NCBI GenBank assembly: GCA_018363915.1 | Contig: JAGZMY010000015.1 | Location: forward strand, 1 to 44,467 | Reading direction: 5' to 3' | Source of the DNA: Anaerococcus vaginalis | GTDB lineage: Bacteria > Bacillota > Clostridia > Tissierellales > Peptoniphilaceae | DNA: 44,467 nt | Shown here: positions 17,834 through 24,806 of the stretch, piece by piece | How positions within the stretch are numbered: the first letter of the stretch is position 1 | How the letters are laid out: each line of letters opens with the position of its first letter | Made by a program: the position numbers and the translations under genes | Notes under the pieces: model-generated | What the model saw: the letters and a program-made list of their open reading frames with translations, nothing else | Databases searched by the model: none | Told to the model about the DNA's origin: nothing

Positions 17834-17880
17834 GTCTGAATGCAGGATTGATTTTTAATCAAGCTAACATACATTCAGAC
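17834..17880 (-). terminator. Intercistronic hairpin between malE and malF
   Basis: On the minus strand GTCTGAATG pairs with CATTCAGAC across an inner hairpin (TTGATTAAAAATCAA), followed by TTTTTTAAAAC. It looks like an intrinsic terminator placed inside an operon. Partial readthrough would give more binding protein than permease, and the stem could also protect the malE mRNA 3' end. Confidence 0.7.
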
Positions 17881-17943
17881 TATTTTTTTCTATCACAAAG
17901 ATAGATTAATTTAACCTATAATTTTTTTTGGCTGCTAATTTTT

Positions 17944-19305
17944 TTATTTTGCAGCAGCTTTTTCATCTTTCCATGTTTTTACAAAAGAATCTTTAACTTC
18001 ATCCCATTTCATTTCTCCAGATGCATATTGTCCTAGAGCTTGTCCAAAGAAATCTTTGAATGCTTGGCTTGGGAATGATGTGAAATTCCAATCAATATTG
18101 TATAAGTCTTTGTCAGACATATATTTTACAACTTCTTTTGCAAGAGGATCTGATGGTTGATCTTTTTCTTCAAATGTATCGAAAGGTGAAATGAATCCTA
18201 AATCTTTTGTTACAAATTCTTTTCCTTTTTCAGAAGTAAATAACCAAGTTAAAAATTCTTCTGTAGCTTTTTGATCTTCTTTGCTAGCTTGTGAATTTAC
18301 AGAGAAGAAGTTTTCTGTACCAACACAGATACTTTGTTTTTCTTCGCCTTTAACACCTGTATAGATTGGTAAGAATTTAATGTTTTCTTCTTTTACTTTG
18401 TTTCCAGAAACTTCAGAAATTTGGCTCCAAGCCCAGTTACCATTTTGAACAAAAGCAGCTTTTTCAAGAGCAAATTCAGCCATAGAATCAGTAACAGCTT
18501 TTCCTGTTAAAGCATTTGGTTCAACTGTTGAATTTTGAATATAAAGGTCAAAAATATTTTTGTAATTATCAGAATATTTGAATTTAACTTCATCCATATC
18601 TTTTACTTTATTATCTTTATATTCATAATAAATTGGTAAGTTTGCTAAGTGAGTTTGCCATCTCCAATCTTCACCTGGTTTTAAAGATGTAGAAGCAAAA
18701 GCTCCGTCGATGCCAAGCTCTTCTTTTTTAGCTTGCATATCTTCAGCAACTTCTTTTAATTTTTCAAAGTTTTTAATTTCATCAACACTTTTAATCTTTG
18801 CACCGTCAAGGCCTATATATTTTTGTAAAATTGCATCGTTGTAGATAATTCCATATCCTTCAACTACATAAGGAATACCAAATACTCCTTCTCCATCCTT
18901 AACAGCAAGTTCTTTGTCGATAAGATGTTTGTAAAGTTCAGAATCTTTCAAATCTTTTGTGTAATCTTTCCAATTTTGGTAACCAATAGGGCCGTTGATT
19001 TGGAAAAGAGTTGGTGCATCCTTTTTAGTGATTTCCGCTTTCAAAGTAGATTCATAAGTACCACTTGCAGCAGTAACAACTTTTACAGGAACACCAGTTT
19101 CATCAGTATAAGTTTTTGCGATTTTGTTCCAAACTTTCTCAACTTCAGGTTTAAAGTTTAAATAATAAACAGAACCCTTTGCACTTTTTCCGCCTCCTGC
19201 ATTAGAATTGCTGTTATCAGCATCATTTTTTTGTCCACAAGAAGTAAGAGCAAGAGAAGATGCAAGCACTAAAGCAGTTGTCAATAACGTTTTCTTCAAT
19301 TTCAT
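17944..19305 (-). CDS. malE: Maltodextrin-binding lipoprotein
   Basis: An extracellular solute-binding protein of family 1, 453 residues. The N-terminus MKLKKTLLTTALVLASSLALTSCGQ has a lysine start, hydrophobic core and lipobox LTSC (Cys about 23), so the mature protein is a membrane-anchored lipoprotein. A Ser/Gly/Asn-rich linker follows, then the binding-protein fold (for example FQINGPIGYQNWKD and AAFVQNGNWAW). It captures the sugar and hands it to MalFG. It is the first gene of the mal operon, with a promoter and operator about 150 bases upstream. Maltodextrin specificity is inferred from malQ and malR. Confidence 0.9.
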   Translation of the reverse strand: MKLKKTLLTTALVLASSLALTSCGQKNDADNSNSNAGGGKSAKGSVYYLNFKPEVEKVWNKIAKTYTDETGVPVKVVTAASGTYESTLKAEITKKDAPTLFQINGPIGYQNWKDYTKDLKDSELYKHLIDKELAVKDGEGVFGIPYVVEGYGIIYNDAILQKYIGLDGAKIKSVDEIKNFEKLKEVAEDMQAKKEELGIDGAFASTSLKPGEDWRWQTHLANLPIYYEYKDNKVKDMDEVKFKYSDNYKNIFDLYIQNSTVEPNALTGKAVTDSMAEFALEKAAFVQNGNWAWSQISEVSGNKVKEENIKFLPIYTGVKGEEKQSICVGTENFFSVNSQASKEDQKATEEFLTWLFTSEKGKEFVTKDLGFISPFDTFEEKDQPSDPLAKEVVKYMSDKDLYNIDWNFTSFPSQAFKDFFGQALGQYASGEMKWDEVKDSFVKTWKDEKAAAK

Positions 19306-19438
19306 AAAAAATATTCCTCCATTTTATTTTCCAACTAACCAAAAACTTTTATAAAAAGAAAACCCTAAAAATCCCTCTATTAATATTTTTTTAGAATTTT
19401 TCAATTTCTTTGCATTTTAAAAAATTTAAAGCAAACAG

Positions 19439-19460
19439 TTTTCGGTATCGTTTCCGTAAA
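19439..19460. promoter_or_regulatory. LacI-type operator, probable MalR site
   Basis: A 22-bp palindrome of the form TTTnCGGnAnCG-nTnCCGnAAA with CG at the centre, the layout of LacI-family operators. It begins three bases downstream of the -10 box of the malE promoter, so a bound repressor would block initiation. Confidence 0.8.
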
Positions 19461-19463
19461 TTC

Positions 19464-19492
19464 ACTATATCATATTCCAAAATAAAAATCAA
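19464..19492 (-). promoter_or_regulatory. malE promoter
   Basis: TTGATT (19492-19487), 17 bp spacer, TATAGT (19469-19464) on the minus strand, directly followed by the operator palindrome. It should drive malE-malF-malG-malR-malQ. The stretch 19493-19686 upstream is A/T-rich with long homopolymer runs and nothing else recognisable. Confidence 0.75.
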
Positions 19493-19687
19493 GACTTTTT
19501 TTCAAAAAATTTAAAAATTTTCAAAAAATAAAATCCCACAATTCCAAAGACTAAAAAGAAAAATAAAATTTTTAAAAATTTTTCCAAAAAAATTATGAAA
19601 TTTTTTATAAAAAATAAAAAATATTCATCAAAAAAATAATGATTTCCCTAAGACTTTTACTTCAAATTATTTTATCCAATAAAAAAA

Positions 19688-19699
19688 GACCATAAGGTC
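19688..19699. repeat. Left copy of the duplicated terminator hairpin around element 3
   Basis: GACC-ATAA-GGTC preceded by an A-run, so on the minus strand it is followed by TTTTTTT and can terminate leftward transcripts. Identical to the copy at 19899-19910. Confidence 0.85.
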
Positions 19700-19898
19700 T
19701 CAGACTATCGTCAAAGTATACAAATCCTCATGCTAAGAATAGCATACGTAAAAAATTGCTTTGATTTCAAATTTTAAAATTCGTCAAAAATCGCACTGTT
19801 TGAGCATTAGCGAGTTTGCGATTTTAGAATTTTAAAATTTAGAAATCAACAATTTTTGGAGTCAGATATTCGTGCTTGAGGGTTTGTCTACGCTCCGA
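19700..19898. mobile_element. 199-bp fold-back element, copy 3
   Basis: Begins TCAGACTATCGTCAAAG and ends GGTTTGTCTACGCTCCGA. Same length and layout as the copies at 13385 and 20635, self-complementary from end to end, no coding frame. Flanked by perfect 12-bp copies of a terminator stem-loop. Confidence 0.87.
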
Positions 19899-19910
19899 GA
19901 CCATAAGGTC
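19899..19910. repeat. Right copy of the duplicated terminator hairpin around element 3
   Basis: GACC-ATAA-GGTC followed on the plus strand by TTTTT. It lies 13 bases past the stop of the small membrane gene, but on that gene's strand it leads into the element end rather than a U-tract. Confidence 0.85.
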
Positions 19911-19923
19911 TTTTTACAATTTA

Positions 19924-20187
19924 TTAAAAATAATATCCAATACTCATAGTAATTGGAAAAGCAAGTATTAAAAAAATATTTAAAAACGATAATATGATAT
20001 TTCTATTTTTAATAGAAAAAAGCATTCCAATTATTCCCAAAATCGGGCAAATAAATATTGTTGCAAGTCCTAATGGCCTTAATCCGTTTCCCAAAACAAA
20101 TTCCAAGCTATCAACTGGCAAAAATATTGCAACAACCCATATTACAATTCCCAAAATAAAAATTGGTACTTCAACTTGTCTTTTCAT
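19924..20187 (-). CDS. Small membrane protein, unknown function
   Basis: 87 residues with three hydrophobic segments (about 8-25, 40-57 and 66-85) and little else. It starts MKRQVEVPIFILG after a GGAGG ribosome site and lies eight bases after another small membrane gene, so the two are co-transcribed. I do not recognise the family. The size and pairing would fit a membrane accessory or stress protein, but no motif supports a function. Confidence 0.6.
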   Translation of the reverse strand: MKRQVEVPIFILGIVIWVVAIFLPVDSLEFVLGNGLRPLGLATIFICPILGIIGMLFSIKNRNIILSFLNIFLILAFPITMSIGYYF

Positions 20188-20195
20188 ATCTCCTC

Positions 20196-20450
20196 CTAAA
20201 TTAAATCACGAAAACTTGTAAGCATTATAATACCAAAACCAAGAATCATTAAAAATCTAAAAACAAATTCACTTTTTTTAAGTTTTTCTTTTTTTATAAA
20301 AGTTTTATAAGTCAATCCAAATAATATCATTGTCGAAAATATAGCGTTTGGTCCGCTGGTATTTAAATTTTTCACCCATGATATTATCATGACAAGAATA
20401 TAAGAAAGACTTGCTCCTATAATTTGAAAATTTCTTGTCCTATCTTCCAT
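20196..20450 (-). CDS. Small membrane protein, unknown function
   Basis: 84 residues with two or three hydrophobic segments (about 10-25, 34-50 and 63-80) separated by a lysine-rich loop (KKEKLKKSE). It starts MEDRTRNFQIIGAS after AAGGAG. It is the upstream gene of the pair with the 87-residue protein. No recognised domain; a DUF-type small integral membrane protein is the safest description. Confidence 0.6.
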   Translation of the reverse strand: MEDRTRNFQIIGASLSYILVMIISWVKNLNTSGPNAIFSTMILFGLTYKTFIKKEKLKKSEFVFRFLMILGFGIIMLTSFRDLI

Positions 20451-20616
20451 ATTTCTCCTTATTATTTTTCAAACTCAAATACTTACTCTCTCTTTTAAAT
20501 TTTTACCCCAATAAAAAATATTAAATCCAATTTTATAATATAAATTTTAAAAAATAATTATATTATTTTCTTTAATAAATTAGATAAAACAATTAAATGT
20601 ATTATTTTCACAAAAA

Positions 20617-20634
20617 AAGGAGCTTGGGCTCCTT
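20617..20634. repeat. Left copy of the duplicated terminator hairpin around element 4
   Basis: AAGGAGC-TTGG-GCTCCTT; on the minus strand it is followed by TTTTTGTG. The stem matches the copy at 20834-20851 perfectly; the loop differs at two bases. Confidence 0.85.
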
Positions 20635-20833
20635 TCAAACTGTTGACAAAGTATATAAACCCTCATGCTAAGAATATCATACGGAAAAAATTGATTTGAT
20701 TTCAAATTTTAAAATTCGTCAAAAATCGCACTGTTTGAGCATTAGCGAGTTTGCGATTTTAGAATTTTGAAATTTAGAAATCAACAATTTTTGGAGTCAG
20801 ATATTCGTGCTTGAGGGTTTGTCTACGATTTTA
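20635..20833. mobile_element. 199-bp fold-back element, copy 4
   Basis: Begins TCAAACTGTTGACAAAG and ends GGTTTGTCTACGATTTTA. It is the third 199-bp copy, over 90% identical to those at 13385 and 19700, with the same end-to-end self-complementarity. The last few bases have drifted from TCTGA. It occupies most of the 404-bp gap 20451-20854; the rest of the gap is AT-rich with no gene. Confidence 0.86.
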
Positions 20834-20851
20834 AAGGAGCTTACGCTCCTT
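20834..20851. repeat. Right copy of the duplicated terminator hairpin around element 4
   Basis: AAGGAGC-TTAC-GCTCCTT, three bases past the stop of the DNA-metabolism gene at 20855. On that gene's strand it leads into AAAATCG and so has lost its U-tract. Confidence 0.85.
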
Positions 20852-20854
20852 TAT

Positions 20855-21586
20855 CTACTTTTTTCTATTTTTTTCTGGCAAATATTTCCAGTATTTTTTT
20901 GGCATATTTTCTATCATTAGTTTTTTATTTTTTCTTTCTTTTATGGCTATAGCATCGTAAAATCCTATCCATAGATTTTGAAAAAATTCTTCCTTCTTAC
21001 TTTCTTTTATATCAAGATTTAATATTTCTACCACTTCAAAATTTCCATAAATTGATACAAAAGCCTTGTTTCTATTTTTGTCGTATATTACAAATTTTTC
21101 CTTTGGCATTCTTTGTAAAAAATGTCTGGACAAATCTTCTAAAATATCGTTGTGGGATTCGTATTTGGCAAACAAAAATCCTTCTTGAATCTCCTTAAAT
21201 CTCAAAAGCCCCTTAAAGGCATGAGCCTCTCTGCTGTAATTTTTTACCATTTTATTAAAGGCTATGGCGTATTTGTTGGTTGATTTTGTAATTTTTTCTC
21301 CCTTTAAAAAAGAAAGTTTTATTAATCTTGCAATTATCGTGTCCTTGTTTTTATAATCTGATTTAAAGGCTATTTTTATATCACAAAAAAAATCTTTGGA
21401 AATATTTTTCTTTATGGAATCTTCAACTCTTTTGGCTTTTTCAAAATTTGTTTTTATATATTTTTGGTCAAGAAAAGAAATTTGGTCTTTTTCACTTTCT
21501 ATTTTTACTTTAAAAATTTCTTTATATTGTGTAAAAATTACCGTCAAAAAACCTTCAAAAGTTCCGTCATAAACTATAATTTTCAT
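20855..21586 (-). CDS. Probable DNA metabolism protein (TIGR03915-type partner of radical SAM enzyme)
   Basis: 243 residues beginning MKIIVYDGTFEGFLTVIFTQY, the characteristic opening of the TIGR03915 family. Members are almost always encoded beside the radical-SAM family TIGR03916, as here, three bases downstream. The C-terminal half has a DUF4130-like, uracil-DNA-glycosylase-related region (HAFKGLLRF, LEDLSRHFLQRMP, FVIYDKNRNKAF). Recognised as DNA modification or repair by family association; the reaction is unproven. A lysine-rich C-terminus may aid nucleic-acid binding. It is the last gene of the pair, ending at the element-4 hairpin. Confidence 0.85.
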   Translation of the reverse strand: MKIIVYDGTFEGFLTVIFTQYKEIFKVKIESEKDQISFLDQKYIKTNFEKAKRVEDSIKKNISKDFFCDIKIAFKSDYKNKDTIIARLIKLSFLKGEKITKSTNKYAIAFNKMVKNYSREAHAFKGLLRFKEIQEGFLFAKYESHNDILEDLSRHFLQRMPKEKFVIYDKNRNKAFVSIYGNFEVVEILNLDIKESKKEEFFQNLWIGFYDAIAIKERKNKKLMIENMPKKYWKYLPEKNRKK

Positions 21587-21589
21587 ATT

Positions 21590-22825
21590 TCACCCAAAAA
21601 ATGATAATTGCTCAAAAGATTTTGGATCAGAAAGGCTCATCCTGTCTTTTAAACCTTTTTGGTCTTTGACTTTTAAACCTTGGTACTTGCCATTTACAGT
21701 TATAAAATTTCTGGCTTTTTTTACAGAAATATTTAAGGCTTTCAAATGCCAATACTCAAGTTTTCTGTATTTTCTTGCATTTACAATTTTTCTTGCAGAA
21801 ATTATTCCGATTCCTGGAATTTTAATTAAATCATAAAAACTCGCCTTGTTAATTTCCATTGGAAACTTCGAAATATTATTTATCGCCCAATCTGTTTTGG
21901 GATCTATTCTTAAATCAAAATTTTTATTTTTCTCATTTAATAAATCAGAAGATTTAAAACCATAAAACCTCAAAAGCCAATCAGCTTGATAGAGTCTATG
22001 TTCTCTCAAAAGTGGAGCTTTTTTTATGTCTTTTGTAAATTCACTTTTTACAACCGGAACAAAAGCTGAATAAAAAACCCTTTTTAATGAATAATCTTCG
22101 TACAAATTTTCTGCCCTACTTACAATGTCAAAATCACTTTCCTCATCTGCTCCTATAATCATTTGGGTTGTTTGTCCTGCTGGAAGAAATTTTGGAGTAT
22201 GCTTGTATAATTTAATCTCATTTTTCCTTTGGACAATTTTTTTATTGGCAAAATCCATAGAAGATTCAATCGCCTTTATAGATTTTTGGGGAGCTAGAAT
22301 TTTTAGAGATTTTTCTAGAGGAAGTTCCACATTCACACTCATCCTATCCACCAAAAGTCCCATTTTTTTGAGCAAATCAGAATCAGCGCCTGGTATTGAT
22401 TTCATGTGAATATAGCCATTGTAATAATATTCATTTCTCAAAATATCAGCAGTTTTTATCAAAAGCTCCATTGTATAATTTGGATTTTTTATAACGCCAG
22501 ATGATAAAAATAAACCCTCAATATAATTTCTCTTGTAAAAATTAATAGTCAAATCAGCAACTTCTCTTGGAGAAAATTCCGCTCTCTTTGTGACATTTGA
22601 TGACCTATTGATACAATATTCACAATCGTAAATGCACTTATTAGTAAATAAAATTTTTAAAAGAGAAATACATCTGCCATCCTCACTCCACGAATGACAA
22701 ATCCCAGCAAGATGACTATTGCCCAATCCTTTTGAGGAATTTTTCCTATTAGATCCCGATGAAGAACAAGACACATCATACTTTGCAGCATCCGTCAAAA
22801 TTTTCAATTTTTCTAAAGTATCCAT
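21590..22825 (-). CDS. Putative DNA modification/repair radical SAM protein (TIGR03916 type)
   Basis: 411 residues. The radical-SAM iron-sulfur motif is CIYDCEYC (C64, C68, C71). Extra cysteines in CSSSG (C20), GICH (C43) and RCIS (C52) upstream are typical of this subfamily. The barrel region includes LFLSSGVIKNPNYTME. The C-terminal region (about 325-355) is a helix-hairpin-helix with IPGIGIISARKIV, a DNA-binding element. The start at 22825 follows GGAG. The domain content and its partner gene point to a DNA-acting radical enzyme; the substrate is not known. Confidence 0.9.
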   Translation of the reverse strand: MDTLEKLKILTDAAKYDVSCSSSGSNRKNSSKGLGNSHLAGICHSWSEDGRCISLLKILFTNKCIYDCEYCINRSSNVTKRAEFSPREVADLTINFYKRNYIEGLFLSSGVIKNPNYTMELLIKTADILRNEYYYNGYIHMKSIPGADSDLLKKMGLLVDRMSVNVELPLEKSLKILAPQKSIKAIESSMDFANKKIVQRKNEIKLYKHTPKFLPAGQTTQMIIGADEESDFDIVSRAENLYEDYSLKRVFYSAFVPVVKSEFTKDIKKAPLLREHRLYQADWLLRFYGFKSSDLLNEKNKNFDLRIDPKTDWAINNISKFPMEINKASFYDLIKIPGIGIISARKIVNARKYRKLEYWHLKALNISVKKARNFITVNGKYQGLKVKDQKGLKDRMSLSDPKSFEQLSFFG

Positions 22826-22885
22826 AGCCCGCTCCTTTTAGACTCTTAATGTCTTATTATTATATAAGAATTTTTAAAAACTTTC

Positions 22886-22911
22886 AAGAAAAATAGAGGC
22901 CATAAGCCTCT
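22886..22911 (-). terminator. Terminator of the GNAT-like gene
   Basis: AGAGGC-cataa-GCCTCT; on the minus strand followed by ATTTTTCTTG. It separates the GNAT-like gene from the radical SAM gene. This hairpin is intact and not interrupted by an element. Confidence 0.75.
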
Positions 22912-22979
22912 TTAATATTTTTATCTTAATTGAAATTTATGAAAGATTTAATTCCTTATTTATATAACAATACAAAATT

Positions 22980-23708
22980 TTACTTTCTATCAATTGACAT
23001 AAAAGTAAAAGCAAGTCTATAACCTGCATTTATGGATAGGTTCATTGAATCTATATGGGAAAATTGACTTGCTGTAATTGGTAATATTTCTTTATTATTT
23101 TTTAAAATTTCATAGGTCATATTGTTTAGCATATAAGCCATAATTTTCTTATATTTTGGATCTTTGGAAAATTTTTGACAGGAAAATTCCCAAAAATATT
23201 TAGAGTTTTTGCTAAAAGATCCTAATCCTATTAATTTTTTATCATCATAATAGGCATAGGCAAATTTAGAGTTAAAATAGGGGTCATCAAAATCAAATAC
23301 AAATTTGTATTTTTTGTATTTTTTGGCATTTTTAAGGTCGATTTTTTCAAATTTAAAGGGACTTTCAATTTTTTTAAAATTTTTATTAGGCTCAAATACT
23401 GGACCATAATTTACAATTTTTTGACCATATTTTCCAATAATTTTATCTATTTTATAAATATTCTCATATTCAAAAAACCATTCTGAGGGAAAATCTCCCA
23501 GTTCATTTTTTAATTTTTCTAAAATTTCTTTATCATCTGACTTTACAAGAAGATTTTTCCCACAGCCAATTATAGAAGTTGGAAAAAGATTGTAGGTCAA
23601 GGATTCTTTTTTATATTTCATATTTATAAAAATATTTTTATTTTCAACTAAATCATCATTTTCTAAACCAAAGTCGTAAAGAATTTGTTTTTTTGTTAAA
23701 TTTCTCAT
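22980..23708 (-). CDS. GNAT-like protein of unknown substrate
   Basis: 242 residues, lysine-rich. The C-terminal 110 residues look like a GNAT acetyltransferase: a strand with KKLIGLGSFSKNSKYFWEFSC, an acetyl-CoA-side helix, and the ending SHIDSMNLSINAGYRLAFTFMS, a typical motif B pattern (N-x-x-x-G-Y). The N-terminal half has no recognised motif. Substrate unknown. Single-gene unit on the minus strand, starting at 23708 after AAAGGGGA and ending at its own terminator. Confidence 0.65.
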   Translation of the reverse strand: MRNLTKKQILYDFGLENDDLVENKNIFINMKYKKESLTYNLFPTSIIGCGKNLLVKSDDKEILEKLKNELGDFPSEWFFEYENIYKIDKIIGKYGQKIVNYGPVFEPNKNFKKIESPFKFEKIDLKNAKKYKKYKFVFDFDDPYFNSKFAYAYYDDKKLIGLGSFSKNSKYFWEFSCQKFSKDPKYKKIMAYMLNNMTYEILKNNKEILPITASQFSHIDSMNLSINAGYRLAFTFMSIDRK

Positions 23709-23796
23709 TTTATCCCCTTTCTTTTTAAAACAATTAAGTTTGACATCTTTTTTTATCTATAATATTCTATAAATAGAGAAAAAGAAAGGATTTTTT

Positions 23797-24063
23797 ATGA
23801 AAACAACAGTGATTTTTATAGTAATTTTAATAATAACAGCAATAGTTAATTTCCTTTTATTGTCAAAATTCAGTTTTGGTGATGATAGGGATAGGAAAAT
23901 TTTTAATAAAACCTGCTCTCATACCCTAATAGCCTTTATAATATATCTTTTACTTGATATGATTTTACCTTTTACAAATAGTACTGATTCTTTTACAAAT
24001 CTTTTTGTAATTTCCTTTTTATTTTTGATCAATCAACTTGTCTATAGAAAGAAATTCTCATGA
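23797..24063 (+). CDS. Small membrane protein, unknown function
   Basis: 88 residues with three hydrophobic segments (about 4-22, 43-62 and 67-82) and a short charged loop FGDDRDRKIFNK. The ribosome site AAAGAAAGGA precedes the ATG, and a strong terminator lies just after the stop, so this looks like a real single-gene transcript. No recognised family. Confidence 0.6.
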   Translation: MKTTVIFIVILIITAIVNFLLLSKFSFGDDRDRKIFNKTCSHTLIAFIIYLLLDMILPFTNSTDSFTNLFVISFLFLINQLVYRKKFS

Positions 24064-24095
24064 TTTTTAATAAAAATTTTAAAATTTGGAACAAA

Positions 24096-24140
24096 AAATC
24101 GACTTTAAACTTTCTTTACAATTTAAAGTCGATTTATTTT
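24096..24140 (+). terminator. Terminator after the 88-residue membrane protein
   Basis: A 14-bp stem, AAATCGACTTTAAA pairing with TTTAAAGTCGATTT, followed by ATTTTAT. It lies immediately before the left inverted repeat at 24145. Confidence 0.8.
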
Positions 24141-24448
24141 ATATGTCCACTAGCACAGGATTCTGTTTTTGGTTCAATCACTCTTATTGTCCTTTCTTTT
24201 TTCATATCTCTATATTTATATATTAAATATCTTAGCACATTGACAGTTTTTGTATATTTTTTTATTTTATGGGAAAACTTCCTCCTAACAAAATCTTTAT
24301 CTATTCAATTGTTAGCTTGCTTTTTTTCTATTTATCCTATAAACAAATCTTTTAGAAAAATGTCAGATGGCTCTACTTTAACAATTAATTTCCACCACTT
24401 TTTCCACGAAAACCTATATTATTTTCTTTTTTTAAATAAAGCTTCACT
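24134..24448 (-). pseudogene. Decayed reading frame between inverted repeats
   Basis: One minus-strand frame reads about 105 codons with three internal stops (TAA, TAA, TGA) and ends at a TAA at 24134. Readable pieces include FSWKKWWKLIVKVEPSDIF, then DFVRRKFSHKIKKYTKTVN, then VLRYLIYKYRDMKKERT, then EPKTESCASGHIK. It looks like coding DNA that has lost function, with a basic C-terminus. I do not recognise the family. Because its last codons run through the inverted repeat GTCCACTAGCA, a transposase remnant is possible but unproven. Confidence 0.4.
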
Positions 24449-24580
24449 ATTATAAAGTTTTATAATATAAGATTTCAGATTCTAAATCCATTTAAATTTT
24501 TATAGTCTAAATACATTTATAGCTTTAAATCTCATATATCACTATAAATTTAAGCATTTTTATTATCCATGCTAGTGGAC
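24145..24580. mobile_element. 436-bp unit bounded by 11-bp inverted repeats
   Basis: GTCCACTAGCA at 24145-24155 and its exact reverse complement TGCTAGTGGAC at 24570-24580. The match extends imperfectly inward (GGAT on both sides). The unit contains the decayed frame. It may be an internally deleted insertion sequence. No clear target duplication is seen outside the repeats. The remaining stretch to 24762 is AT-rich, with a small AGAAGA/TCTTCT hairpin at 24585-24601. Confidence 0.45.
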
Positions 24581-24762
24581 TATCAGAAGATTTTATCTTC
24601 TGTTATTATAATAATACCCAGTGAAATCGATTCTAAACATTTTTTTGAAAAATTTTTTAATTTTTTTATTTTTTATTTTAAAGCTTATAAATTATAAAAA
24701 TTTCTACAGTTTGACAGTCAAAATAATTTTTGCTCTTATTAACTGAATTTACTAAAATAAAG

Positions 24763-24793
24763 AAAAAAACTAGGATGAAATCATCCTAGTTTT
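24763..24793 (-). terminator. Terminator of the anchored surface protein gene
   Basis: ACTAGGATGA pairs with TCATCCTAGT; on the minus strand followed by TTTTTTTC. It lies 14 bases past the stop at 24807. Confidence 0.85.
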
Positions 24794-24806
24794 GATTTTA
24801 ATTTAA

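Noticed and set aside
10340..20851. The repeated 199-bp units as a CRISPR array
   Set aside because: The copies are kilobases apart, each lies between duplicated hairpins, and there are no regular spacers or cas genes.
24060..24455. 131-codon open frame on the plus strand
   Set aside because: It begins inside the end of the 88-residue gene, runs through a strong terminator hairpin, has no ribosome site and has the composition of antisense AT-rich DNA.
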